A DNA stretch of 12,022 nucleotides from Candidatus Hecatellales archaeon ex4484_218 (GTDB lineage Archaea > Thermoproteota > Bathyarchaeia > Hecatellales > Hecatellaceae): contig NJEB01000002.1 of assembly GCA_002254975.1 (NCBI GenBank), positions 1 to 12,022 of the forward strand. The letters run 5' to 3'. Under the pieces are notes generated by a model, which searched no databases, was not told the DNA's origin, and was given only the letters and a program-made list of their open reading frames with translations. Below are positions 1 to 6,723 of this stretch, piece by piece; within the stretch, counting starts at the first letter, position 1, and every line of letters begins with the position of its first letter. The translations under genes and the position numbers were made by a program.

Positions 1-340
1 AACCAAATCCAACAAATTTTTCAGGATAACTTTTAACTATGGATGCTACTTCAGCACTTGTTATTGTTTCTTTAATTAAACTTTGTAAAAATTCTTTTAC
101 AGCTTCATAACCAGAACCATAACAAGACCAAACATTCCAACTAGAATAAATAGACCTAACCTTATATCTTCTGTTAAATTTTTCTCTTATCTCCTCCCTT
201 TCTAAAGCAGGAAAGTCTCCTTCAACCGCAAGCAAAACACAGTAGGTTAACCCTGCTTTTTCAACCTCAACCAAAAGTTTCTCATCAGTTAAACCAAAAA
301 GTCTTGGATGAACATGAACATCAACAATCAGGTCCAACAA
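1..340 (-). CDS. Amidohydrolase-family metal-dependent hydrolase (5' part, runs off window)
   Basis: The reverse strand reads open from a TTG at 340 to the window edge, giving about 113 residues of the N-terminus. The protein begins LLDLIVDVHVHPRLFG. The HxH pair (H9, H11) at the end of a first beta strand is the hallmark of amidohydrolase-superfamily TIM barrels, including the amidohydrolase_2 and TatD-like groups, where it binds the catalytic metal. The next strand (about residues 33-42) and a later stretch ending in KFVGFG fit the barrel pattern, since 'P-x-(K/R)-F-x-G' strands are common in amidohydrolase_2 proteins. A strong ribosome site, GGAGG at 346-350, lies 5 nt before the TTG at 340 and 8 nt before a second TTG at 337, so either could be the start. 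The substrate cannot be named. The C-terminal metal ligands lie outside the window. It is divergent from the phosphatase gene at 430. Confidence 0.75.
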   Translation of the reverse strand, partial: MLDLIVDVHVHPRLFGLTDEKLLVEVEKAGLTYCVLLAVEGDFPALEREEIREKFNRRYKVRSIYSSWNVWSCYGSGYEAVKEFLQSLIKETITSAEVASIVKSYPEKFVGFG

Positions 341-429
341 TATTTCCTCCAAAATTTTTTAAGCTTAACATATAATTTAGCTTATTAAGAATAATTTAAA
401 AATTAAAATTTAATGTTGAGGTTTTTTAG
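341..429. promoter_or_regulatory. Divergent intergenic promoter region
   Basis: These 89 bases separate two divergent genes. On the minus strand an AT-rich TTATAT element near 370-379 sits about 25 nt before the GGAGG ribosome site at 346-350, as expected for an archaeal box A with a very short leader. On the plus strand the ribosome site GAGGT at 418-422 lies 7 nt before the TTG at 430. Several TA-rich stretches (389-405) could be box A, but none stands out. The promoter placement is inference. Confidence 0.4.
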
Positions 430-1125
430 TTGAAAATTAAGGTTTTAGCCACAGATGTTGATGGAACTTTAACCAATATGAAACATAAAATTTCTGTTAA
501 AGCAATTGAAGCTATTAGAAAACTGGAGAAAAAAGGTATTCCTGTAATTCTTGCCTCTGGAAATGCATTGTGTGTTTTAAAAACTTTAAAAAACTACATT
601 GGGTGTAGTGGAGCTTTAATAGCTGAAGGTGGAGGTGTTGTGGAATATAAGGATACCGTTAAAATTCTTGGGAAAGGGGAAGAAGCAAGAAAAGCTTTAA
701 CAAAACTTAAAGAAAAATTTGGAGACAAAGTTGAAGAAAGTTGGACAAATCCTTATCGTTGGGTTGATGTAGCCCTAAAAAGAACAGTAGATAAAAACTT
801 AATCTTGAAAGTTATTCAGAATTTTCCTCATCTAAAACTTTTGGATAGTGGTTTTGCCTACCACATTTTGGATAAAAATGTTGATAAGGGAAAAGGTTTG
901 AAAGTTGCTGTTAGACTTATGGGTTTTAAAATTAAGGAAACAGCTGTTGTTGGGGATAGTGAAACAGATATTGAAATGTTTAAGGTTGCAGGTTTAAAAA
1001 TTGCTTTAGCAAATGCACCTAAACAACTTAAAATTTTAGCTAACCATACAACGAAAAAAAGTAATGGTGAAGGTTTTACTGAAGCAGTAAAATTAATCTT
1101 AAGTGAGAAAACATGGTTAAAATAA
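430..1125 (+). CDS. Archaeal phosphoglycolate phosphatase (HAD superfamily, type IIB cap)
   Basis: This cytosolic phosphatase of 231 aa probably hydrolyses 2-phosphoglycolate to glycolate and phosphate, as its Thermoplasma and Pyrococcus relatives of the same size do. HAD motif I is TDVDGTLT (nucleophile D9, acid/base D11). Motif II is the S43 of LASGN. A conserved Lys is at K153 or K155 (DKGKG). Motif IV is GDSETD at 175-180, which supplies the Mg2+ acids. The region between motifs II and III (about 80-150) is the C2B cap that sets substrate choice. Related type IIB enzymes include sucrose- and mannosyl-phosphate phosphatases, so the exact substrate is inferred from family and length. The start is TTG, preceded by GAGGT at 418-422. 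The 3' end overlaps the next gene by 13 nt, suggesting coupled translation. Confidence 0.85.
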   Translation: MKIKVLATDVDGTLTNMKHKISVKAIEAIRKLEKKGIPVILASGNALCVLKTLKNYIGCSGALIAEGGGVVEYKDTVKILGKGEEARKALTKLKEKFGDKVEESWTNPYRWVDVALKRTVDKNLILKVIQNFPHLKLLDSGFAYHILDKNVDKGKGLKVAVRLMGFKIKETAVVGDSETDIEMFKVAGLKIALANAPKQLKILANHTTKKSNGEGFTEAVKLILSEKTWLK

Positions 1126-1700
1126 AAGATGTTGTTTTTAACGGAAAGATTTATGCAACTATGTATGGTGATTTTAGGGTGGGAGTTATTCTTTGTCCAC
1201 CTCATCCATTATTTGGTGGTTCAAGAAATGATTTTAGACTTGTTTACATAGCCAGAAAGCTTGCTGAAAATGGGTTAAATGCCTTATGTATAGATTATGA
1301 AAGTTATCAGCATGGAGTTGGTGAGGTTCAAGATGTTTTAACAGTTATCAATCTACAAAACTTTACGGATAAATTAGGTCTTTTAGGATATTCTTTTGGA
1401 GCTGTAGTTGCATCGGTAGTTTCAACTCAAACAAAAAACATTAAAGCCGTAGTTTACATGTCTATCCTTGAAAAAGTTAATGGTTTAAAAGCAAACCTAA
1501 AATCAAAACATCCTAAATTGTTTATTCATGGAAAATATGACACAATTGCTTCTTATGGAGTTTTCAAAAAACTTTATGATGAAGCTGAAGAACCAAAAGA
1601 ATGTCTAATTCTTGAAACAGACCATTTTTATACTGAAAAAATGGTTATGGAAAATGTTTCAGAAAAAATTTGTAACTTTTTCCTAAGCAAGCTTCAATAA
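1113..1700 (+). CDS. Small alpha/beta hydrolase (dienelactone-hydrolase-like)
   Basis: The product is a 195-aa alpha/beta hydrolase without signal peptide, so probably cytosolic. The oxyanion region is LCPPHPLFGGSRND (27-40), where 'HPxxGG' replaces the common 'HG' loop. This is typical of the COG2945-type hydrolases that resemble dienelactone hydrolase. The nucleophile elbow is GYSFG (92-96, Ser94). The acid is probably D143 in HGKYD and the base H171 in ETDHFY. A complete Ser-Asp-His triad is therefore visible and the gene looks active. The substrate is unknown. The ATG at 1113 lies 13 nt inside the preceding phosphatase gene, with GTGAG at 1103-1107 as ribosome site, so the pair is probably one transcript. 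Its stop is 3 nt from the stop of the convergent coiled-coil gene. Confidence 0.8.
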   Translation: MVKIKDVVFNGKIYATMYGDFRVGVILCPPHPLFGGSRNDFRLVYIARKLAENGLNALCIDYESYQHGVGEVQDVLTVINLQNFTDKLGLLGYSFGAVVASVVSTQTKNIKAVVYMSILEKVNGLKANLKSKHPKLFIHGKYDTIASYGVFKKLYDEAEEPKECLILETDHFYTEKMVMENVSEKICNFFLSKLQ

Positions 1701-1703
1701 TCC

Positions 1704-2594
1704 TTAGGACCCCAACTCTATTTTTCTTCTACTCATCAAAAGTTTAAACTCTTCAAATGTAAGTTTTTCTCCTTTCTCCAATTTTTTCTCAGCTTCCTTA
1801 ACCATTCCCTCACTCATTTCTAAAACCTTTTTTAACTTGTTAAGCTTATCTTGCTCCATTAACTCCAAAAATTTTTTCTCGTATTCTTTACGTTGATTTA
1901 AAACTTCAACAAGCCTTTGATGAGTTTCATCAGCAACATTTTTTAACTCCAAAAATTTTTTCTGAAAAAAATCTGCTTTTTCACCTAAACTTTTTATTTT
2001 TTCTAAAATCTCAACAATCATTTTATGGTTTTTATTGCTTTCTTCAGCCAATCTTGAAATTTCATCTCGTAAATGGTTTATTTTCTGTTTTAAACCTTCA
2101 ATTTTCCTTTTTTCCTCACCAATTTTTTCTTTTCGAGTATCAATTTGCCTATAAATTTGAATTTCCTTCTCCAAATTTTTTACTTTCTCAACCAAAATTT
2201 TTTCTTCAGAATGGTTTAGGGGTGTTGTTTGAATTTTCCATTCTAAACTTTCAAATTCTTCCATAACAATTTTTTTAGGAATCTTAGTTTGTTTTTTAAG
2301 CCTAGAAACTTCCTCTCTCAGTTTTTTGATGATGTTAACTCTTTCTAAAATCTCTTTTTTCAAGTTTTCAATTTGAATTTTTAACTCCTTAATCTGGTTG
2401 TTTAGTTGGTTTCTTTTTTCCCTGTAAATATTGGCTTCTTCTTTCTGTTTAAAAATTAATTGTTGAATTTTACGTTTTTCCTCAAGCCATTTTTTTGCTT
2501 CCTTGTTTAGTTGGTTTCTTTTTTCCCTAAGCCTTAAAGCTTCTTCCTCAGTTTTTAAAATGTTTTTTCTTAACTCTTCTAAGTCTGCTAACAT
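1704..2594 (-). CDS. Long coiled-coil protein, COG1340-like archaeal family
   Basis: Nearly all of this 296-aa protein is predicted alpha-helical coiled coil, very rich in Lys, Glu, Leu, Arg and Gln, with no membrane segment or catalytic motif. It resembles the uncharacterised archaeal coiled-coil family COG1340 in length and composition, sometimes mislabelled as a phosphatase or SMC-like protein. There is no Walker A, so it is not an SMC/Rad50 ATPase. The block REKRNQLN occurs twice, 35 residues apart (5 heptads). KKFLEL also occurs twice, 28 residues apart (4 heptads). The C-terminus (about 265-296, ending in RRKIELGS) is less regular and may be a separate small domain. The start is an ATG at 2594 without a clear ribosome site, perhaps leaderless. 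A role as scaffold or filament is only inference. Confidence 0.75.
   Translation of the reverse strand: MLADLEELRKNILKTEEEALRLREKRNQLNKEAKKWLEEKRKIQQLIFKQKEEANIYREKRNQLNNQIKELKIQIENLKKEILERVNIIKKLREEVSRLKKQTKIPKKIVMEEFESLEWKIQTTPLNHSEEKILVEKVKNLEKEIQIYRQIDTRKEKIGEEKRKIEGLKQKINHLRDEISRLAEESNKNHKMIVEILEKIKSLGEKADFFQKKFLELKNVADETHQRLVEVLNQRKEYEKKFLELMEQDKLNKLKKVLEMSEGMVKEAEKKLEKGEKLTFEEFKLLMSRRKIELGS
2398..2528 (-). repeat. Exact 26-bp direct repeat inside the coiled-coil gene
   Basis: The same 26 bases occur at 2398-2423 and 2503-2528, offset by 105 nt (35 codons, 5 heptads). They encode REKRNQLN in both places. A weaker pair of 19 identical bases lies at 1861-1879 and 1945-1963, offset by 84 nt (28 codons, 4 heptads), encoding KKFLEL. 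Identity at nucleotide level, beyond what the protein needs, points to fairly recent internal duplication or gene conversion. Confidence 0.85.
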
Positions 2595-2660
2595 CCATCA
2601 AAACCTTTATTATCCTAAAAAAGAAAATTAGTTTAATAAAATTTTTGAATGGTTTTGTTT
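2595..2660 (+). promoter_or_regulatory. Divergent promoter region; box A candidate TTTAATAAA at 2632-2640
   Basis: This short spacer separates the divergent coiled-coil and radical SAM genes. TTTAATAAA at 2632-2640 is centred about 25 nt before the ATG at 2661 but only about 13 nt before the ATG at 2649. Neither ATG has a ribosome site. If that box is used, the transcript would start at or near 2661, favouring a leaderless start there. No equally good box was seen for the minus-strand gene. Confidence 0.4.
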
Positions 2661-3650
2661 ATGGTTAGCCTAAAAAACGTAGCATCAAAATTTTTAAAGG
2701 GTCATCATAACACTGCTGTTTTTGCTTTAACAACCAAATGTAACTGTAAATGTATAATGTGTGGAATGTATAAAAATCCACCTGAACTTATGGAGTTTGA
2801 AGATGTAAAAAAGGTTTTAAAGTTTTTAGCTGAAAACAAGTTTATTGTTGTTTATTTTACTGGAGGAGAACCCACACTTCATCCAAATATTGTTGAGATT
2901 GTAGAGTTTGCAGATAGGCTGGGTTTAGCTACATCCTTAACAACTAATGGAACCTTAACTAAAAACCAGTTAAAAGGTTTAAAAGATGCTGGATTAATGC
3001 TTCTTAGCGTATCTATTGACCATTGGAACCCAGAAATATGTGAAAAAATTCGTGGTGTTAAAGGTATAATGCAAAAACAAGAAGAAGCAATTCTTTATGC
3101 TAAAAAAATAGGTTTAAAAGTTTATGCTTTAGTTTACATCAACCCTTGGCTTGTTGTTGACGGAATCGAAAAAATTATTGACTATGTAAATTTTAATCTT
3201 GGGGCTCCTATTGGTTTTTGCTATCCAACCCAATCTGAAGTAAACACCTTCAAATTGTATGGAGATTTTTATAATAATGAACTTAACAAAAAATTAAGGG
3301 ATAGTGTAGAAAAAATTCTTAAGTTAAAAAAATTAGGCTACAATATTTTAAATGTTGGAACCTATCTAGAAGATATTTTAAGTTCGAATAAAACTCGAAA
3401 TTTTTATTGTAAGGGTGGTGAAAATGTTTTCTACATAGATTGGCATGGAGATGTTTACCCTTGTTTTCTTAGGGGAAAACTGTTTAATATTTTTAGGGAT
3501 AAACCTAAAATCCTGAGAAATGTAAAATGTGATGATTGTTTTATTAATTGTTTCCGTGAACCTTCTCTTCTACCTCAAATATTTAGGTCTCCAAAACTTT
3601 TAGTTAAAGAAGCTATGTATTTTTTTAAGGTAAAAAACATGATTATTTAA
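2649..3650 (+). CDS. Radical SAM protein with C-terminal SPASM/twitch-like cysteine cluster
   Basis: This is a radical S-adenosylmethionine enzyme of 333 aa. The catalytic [4Fe-4S] motif is CNCKCIMC, with ligands C31, C35 and C38. The SAM-binding GGEP is at 72-75, followed by a TIM-barrel pattern (SLTTNGTL, 96-103; LSVSIDHW, 119-126). The C-terminal region carries five more Cys: C254, C272, C294, C297 and C301. This is the arrangement of a twitch/SPASM-type auxiliary cluster domain, with the usual 'DWHGDVYPC' strand-turn before it. Such enzymes modify peptides, lipids or cofactors, and nothing here identifies the substrate. No precursor peptide or partner gene lies next to it. The start could instead be the ATG at 2661 (M5). 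Its stop codon interleaves with that of the convergent GTPase gene in a shared TTAA at 3647-3650. Confidence 0.85.
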   Translation: MVLFMVSLKNVASKFLKGHHNTAVFALTTKCNCKCIMCGMYKNPPELMEFEDVKKVLKFLAENKFIVVYFTGGEPTLHPNIVEIVEFADRLGLATSLTTNGTLTKNQLKGLKDAGLMLLSVSIDHWNPEICEKIRGVKGIMQKQEEAILYAKKIGLKVYALVYINPWLVVDGIEKIIDYVNFNLGAPIGFCYPTQSEVNTFKLYGDFYNNELNKKLRDSVEKILKLKKLGYNILNVGTYLEDILSSNKTRNFYCKGGENVFYIDWHGDVYPCFLRGKLFNIFRDKPKILRNVKCDDCFINCFREPSLLPQIFRSPKLLVKEAMYFFKVKNMII

Positions 3651-4411
3651 ATTGTTTCTTCTTCACCTCTTGTTAAAACTCTTTGAATTGAAGCATGAAG
3701 ATTAACAAAGTTTCCATAGTTTTTTGCTGAACAAGCAATTAAGGAAAAATCAAGCCTTAACCTTGAAAGAGCATTAAAAAGGTCTTTAGTTAAAATATAC
3801 ATTTCACTTTCAGGTTGTAGATTAAAGGCTGATTGAAGAGTTCCGGGAACACTTGACCATTCAAGAATTTTTTTAACAGTTTTTTCAGATACAAGGTCAA
3901 CCTTATTTAAAACATTAAGTTGAGGTAGCATAAACCGGAGAAAAACAGCTGCTGAAAGAAAAATGTTTGAAACATAGTTAAAGGGGTTTGAGCAAAATGG
4001 GGCGTCAAAAAGATATATAACCATTTTTTGTTCCATAGCTAGTTCTTTTGCAATAAGAGGTCCACTAACCCTAAAAGCAAATAGTTCCATTTGACCTGGG
4101 GTATCAACAATTACATAGGTTGGGTTTAATTCTTCAATTTCCCTGTTTATATCTGAAATTTTGTCCACAATTAGGTCTGAAGCTAAAAGTAATGCTCCAT
4201 TTGGTCCAAGCCCATAAGCATCCATCAACTCTTTAATGGATACATAATCTCTAACATCAACATCTGGTTTGTAAGGTAGTCGAACAACACCCGGGTCTAA
4301 ATTTAAAGTTACAGCATTTTCCCCTTTTCTTGAAAGCCATTCTGAAAGGGAGGCTGTAAGTAGAGATTTCCCTGAGCCTGCTGTACCAAGAATAAAAATC
4401 CCGTAGGTCAT
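3647..4411 (-). CDS. GPN-loop GTPase
   Basis: This is a 254-aa GTPase of the GPN-loop family (ATP_bind_1), cytosolic, homologous to the Pyrococcus abyssi protein PAB0955 and to eukaryotic Gpn1-3, which help assemble and import RNA polymerase II. The Walker A is GTAGSGKS (9-16). The family-defining GPN is at 69-71 in YGLGPNGAL, the switch II motif is DTPGQ (103-107), the base-recognition motif is NKVD (169-172), and CSAK (227-230) is the G5 equivalent. All catalytic features are present and the length is normal. The ATG at 4411 has a distant TGAGG at 4424-4428. The gene follows a zinc-ribbon miniprotein on the same strand after 66 nt, so the two may share a transcript. The exact archaeal role is not established; RNA polymerase biogenesis is inferred from eukaryotes. 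Confidence 0.93.
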   Translation of the reverse strand: MTYGIFILGTAGSGKSLLTASLSEWLSRKGENAVTLNLDPGVVRLPYKPDVDVRDYVSIKELMDAYGLGPNGALLLASDLIVDKISDINREIEELNPTYVIVDTPGQMELFAFRVSGPLIAKELAMEQKMVIYLFDAPFCSNPFNYVSNIFLSAAVFLRFMLPQLNVLNKVDLVSEKTVKKILEWSSVPGTLQSAFNLQPESEMYILTKDLFNALSRLRLDFSLIACSAKNYGNFVNLHASIQRVLTRGEEETI

Positions 4412-4477
4412 GGTTTATTTTTTCCTCAACAAACCATTTATTTACAAACAATCTGGGAGGTTAAATTTTTTGTTGAT

Positions 4478-4696
4478 TTATTTTTTCTCTGAAAGCCACC
4501 ATTTTAAGTATTCCTTTTTTTCACGTTTTCTTTGTTCTTCAGACCTAAATTCTGGTATGTTTTTTCTTCTAAGCTCAATAATTTCATGGTATCTTAAAGT
4601 TAAACCACAACTTTTACATGTATACATTTTTAGGTTTGGGTCGTAAACCATTTCTCCTCCACATTCAGGACAATATATAACCTTCAATCTTCTCAA
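4478..4696 (-). CDS. TFIIB-like zinc-ribbon miniprotein
   Basis: The 72-aa product has one zinc ribbon with ligands C9, C12, C27 and C30: CPECGGEMVYDP, then CKSCGLTL. The spacing, the 'YD' before the second knuckle and the 'CGLxL' after it closely resemble the N-terminal ribbon of TFB/TFIIB. No cyclin folds follow. The rest is a short, highly charged helix (about 36-72, RRKN... to ...LSEKK), suited to binding nucleic acid or protein. The start is TTG at 4696, with another TTG at 4687. There is no ribosome site, but a box A at 4716-4725 lies 24 nt upstream, so a leaderless start at 4696 fits well. The GPN GTPase lies downstream on the same strand. The function is unknown; a transcription-related role is inference. 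Confidence 0.75.
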   Translation of the reverse strand: MRRLKVIYCPECGGEMVYDPNLKMYTCKSCGLTLRYHEIIELRRKNIPEFRSEEQRKREKKEYLKWWLSEKK

Positions 4697-4715
4697 GAAT
4701 AGTAATTCTTAACTT

Positions 4716-4725
4716 GGTATTTAAG
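4716..4725 (-). promoter_or_regulatory. Box A (TATA) for the zinc-ribbon/GPN transcript
   Basis: On the minus strand the sequence reads CTTAAATACC, close to the archaeal box A consensus (TTTAWATA). Its centre lies about 24 nt before the TTG at 4696, the distance expected for a start site at or next to the start codon. Confidence 0.6.
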
Positions 4726-4737
4726 GATTGTAAAAAG

Positions 4738-4748
4738 TTTTATTTTTT
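4738..4748 (+). promoter_or_regulatory. Possible box A for the 55-aa gene / AOR transcript
   Basis: TTTTATTTTTT at 4738-4748 is centred about 26 nt before the ATG at 4769, which has no ribosome site. This fits a leaderless start for the small gene. The match to box A is only fair in such AT-rich DNA. Confidence 0.4.
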
Positions 4749-4768
4749 GTTTCTCGATTATATTATTC

Positions 4769-4936
4769 ATGCGTAAAATTGATGTTTCCAACCTGGTTGG
4801 ATTAGAAGCTTTTGAAGGTAGAACTGTCCACAAAAAATTTATTAGAGAATCTTTAAAACAAAGAGTTGAAATTCTTATGGTAAAACCATTTAAAGGTTTT
4901 GAAATTTACTTACCTAAACTTGGAGTTTACTTGTAG
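4769..4936 (+). CDS. 55-aa protein of unknown function upstream of AOR
   Basis: An open frame runs from ATG 4769 to TAG 4934-4936 and encodes 55 residues, beginning MRKIDVSNLVGLEAFEGR and ending YLPKLGVYL. I do not recognise a family. It is basic, has no Cys, no signal peptide and no membrane segment, and could form a short helix (about 22-33) followed by beta strands (33-48). Codon choice (GTT, GAA, AAA, AGA) matches its neighbours, which argues for a real gene. A possible box A at 4738-4748 puts it first on the transcript. Its stop codon shares a base with the ribosome site GAGGT (4936-4940) of the AOR gene, so the two look translationally linked. It lacks the C-terminal GG of MoaD/ThiS proteins. 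It could be a small AOR partner or a leader peptide; both are inference. Confidence 0.6.
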   Translation: MRKIDVSNLVGLEAFEGRTVHKKFIRESLKQRVEILMVKPFKGFEIYLPKLGVYL

Positions 4937-4940
4937 AGGT
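4936..4940 (+). promoter_or_regulatory. Ribosome binding site for the AOR gene
   Basis: GAGGT lies 10 nt before the ATG at 4951 and begins on the last base of the preceding stop codon. This supports both the AOR start and its co-transcription with the 55-aa gene. Confidence 0.65.
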
Positions 4941-4950
4941 TTAATAAACA

Positions 4951-6723
4951 ATGTATGGTTGGAATGGAAAAATTTTAGTTGTTGATTTATCCAACAAAAC
5001 ACTAAAAACTTTAACGATCAACGAAAACGTTCTTTCTGAATATATGGGTGGTAGAGGTTTCGGTGTTAAATTTTTATGGGAACTCACCAACCCGACAATT
5101 GATGCATATTCAGCTGATAATGTTTTAGTTTTTGCTGTTGGACCTTTAACCTCAACCTTAATTCCAACAACCGGAAGATTTACTGTAACAGCAAAATCTC
5201 CTTTAACAGGCGGAATCTTTTATTCAAGTTGTGGTGGTTTTTTTGGGTTTAAACTTAAAAATTCTGGTTTAGATGCTTTAGTTATTAAGGGTAGGTGTGA
5301 AAAGCCTGTTTATCTTCAAATTGATGATGAAACTTTTCAGTTAAAAGATGCAACTCATCTTTGGGGTAAAACAACCAAAGAAACCATAAAAATTTTGGAG
5401 GAAGATTTGGGTAAAGATTATTCTTTTGCATGTATTGGTCCTGCTGGTGAAAATCTTGTAAGATTTGCTTGTATTAGGGGTGGGGATGGAAATTTTGCTG
5501 GTAGGGGTGGTTTAGGTGCTGTTATGGGTTCAAAAAAGTTAAAGGCTATTGCTGTTAAAGGAACTCGTAAAACAAAAATTGCTGATGAAAAAAGTTTAAC
5601 TGAATTAATGAAAAAAATTAGGGTTAGAATTTCATGGAACCCTGTTTTAAGTAAAGCTTTAGCCTACTATGGGACCTCAGCCTTAGTTAATATCATTAAT
5701 GAACATGAAATTCTTCCAACAAAAAATTTTCAGTTAAGTAGGTTTAAAGATGCTGAAAAAATTTCTGGAGAAGCTTTAAGAGAAAAAATTTTTGTTGGAA
5801 GAAAAAGCTGTTACAATTGTCCGGTTGCATGTAAAAGGGTTGTTAAATTAGAAAATATGAAGGTTGAAGGACCTGAATTTGAAACTTTAGGTTCTTTTGG
5901 TTCTATGTTAATGGTAAATAGTCTTGAGGCTATTGTTGAAATAAACCAGCTATGTAATGAGCTTGGTTTAGATACAATTTCAACTGGTGGAACGATTGCA
6001 TGTGCAATGGAGCTAAGTGAAAAAAATGTTTTAGATGAAAAAATTGGTTGGGGTGATGTTGAAAAAATAAAAAAGTTAATTGTAGATATAGCTTACAGGA
6101 AAGGTTTAGGTGATAAATTAGCTGAAGGTTCAAAAATTTTTTCAGAAAGAATAGGTTTTAGTGATGTTTCTATGCAGGTTAAAGGTCTTGAACTTCCCAT
6201 GTATCATCCTGATGGTGTTTTAGGTCAAGCTTTGGCTTATACAACCTCCAATCGGGGAGGCTGTCATTTAAATGCTTATCTTATAAGTGTTGAAATTTTA
6301 GGTTACCCATACTTGATGGACCGATTTTCACCTGTCAACAAACCTAATATTGTTGCTTATTTACAAAATTTAGCTGCTGTAATGGATAGCATGGTTATCT
6401 GTAAATTTTTAGGTTTTGAGTTTGATGAGGAAACGTTTGCTAAACTTTTGGTTGCTGTAACTGGTAAACCCTACACTCAGGAATCTGTGGTTGCTGCGGG
6501 TGAAAGAATTTGGAATTTAGAAAGAGTTTTTAATTTTAAGGCTGGTTTAAAGGGTGAAGAAGATAAACTTCCATCAAGATTTAAGGTTGATGTTAAACCT
6601 ATGCTTAAAGAATACTATGAGGTTAGAGGTTGGAAACCTGATGGTTTTCCATCTAAAAATAAACTTAAAAATTTAGGTTTAAAGGTTGAAGAAGATGCCG
6701 TTGGTTCCCAAGGAAGTTTATGA
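4951..6723 (+). CDS. aor: Tungsten-dependent aldehyde:ferredoxin oxidoreductase family protein
   Basis: This 590-aa enzyme of the AOR family oxidises aldehydes to carboxylic acids and passes electrons to ferredoxin in the cytosol, using a bis-pterin tungsten (or Mo) cofactor and one [4Fe-4S] cluster. The N-terminal domain shows MYGWNGKILVVDL and YMGGRGFGVKF. Cofactor-binding glycines are in GRGGLGAVMGSKKLKAI (184-200). Cluster ligands are C287, C290 and C294 (CYNCPVAC) plus C484, matching the Cys288/291/295/494 layout of Pyrococcus furiosus AOR. E310 (GPEFE) and H439 (GGCHLN) are likely counterparts of its catalytic Glu and His. DTISTGG (341-347) is the usual pterin-contact region. The protein is slightly shorter than the ~605-aa P. 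furiosus enzyme. The substrate within AOR/FOR/WOR types cannot be fixed. Its 3' end overlaps the aldolase gene by about 30 nt. Confidence 0.92.
   Translation: MYGWNGKILVVDLSNKTLKTLTINENVLSEYMGGRGFGVKFLWELTNPTIDAYSADNVLVFAVGPLTSTLIPTTGRFTVTAKSPLTGGIFYSSCGGFFGFKLKNSGLDALVIKGRCEKPVYLQIDDETFQLKDATHLWGKTTKETIKILEEDLGKDYSFACIGPAGENLVRFACIRGGDGNFAGRGGLGAVMGSKKLKAIAVKGTRKTKIADEKSLTELMKKIRVRISWNPVLSKALAYYGTSALVNIINEHEILPTKNFQLSRFKDAEKISGEALREKIFVGRKSCYNCPVACKRVVKLENMKVEGPEFETLGSFGSMLMVNSLEAIVEINQLCNELGLDTISTGGTIACAMELSEKNVLDEKIGWGDVEKIKKLIVDIAYRKGLGDKLAEGSKIFSERIGFSDVSMQVKGLELPMYHPDGVLGQALAYTTSNRGGCHLNAYLISVEILGYPYLMDRFSPVNKPNIVAYLQNLAAVMDSMVICKFLGFEFDEETFAKLLVAVTGKPYTQESVVAAGERIWNLERVFNFKAGLKGEEDKLPSRFKVDVKPMLKEYYEVRGWKPDGFPSKNKLKNLGLKVEEDAVGSQGSL

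Noticed and set aside
858..1205. Long open frame antisense to the phosphatase and hydrolase genes
   Set aside because: It is a shadow of two real genes with complete catalytic motifs. Its Ser/Phe/Leu-rich translation shows no family features.
1704..2594. Coiled-coil protein as an SMC/Rad50-type ATPase or a phosphoserine phosphatase
   Set aside because: There is no Walker A, signature or HAD motif anywhere in the 296 residues.
4410..4646. Plus-strand frame opposite the zinc-ribbon gene and minus-strand frame at 4257-4451
   Set aside because: They overlap the GPN and zinc-ribbon genes, whose motifs are clear, and show no recognisable domain.
4769..4936. 55-aa protein as a MoaD/ThiS sulfur carrier for the AOR cofactor
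   Set aside because: It ends in LGVYL rather than the required GG, and the beta-grasp pattern is not evident.
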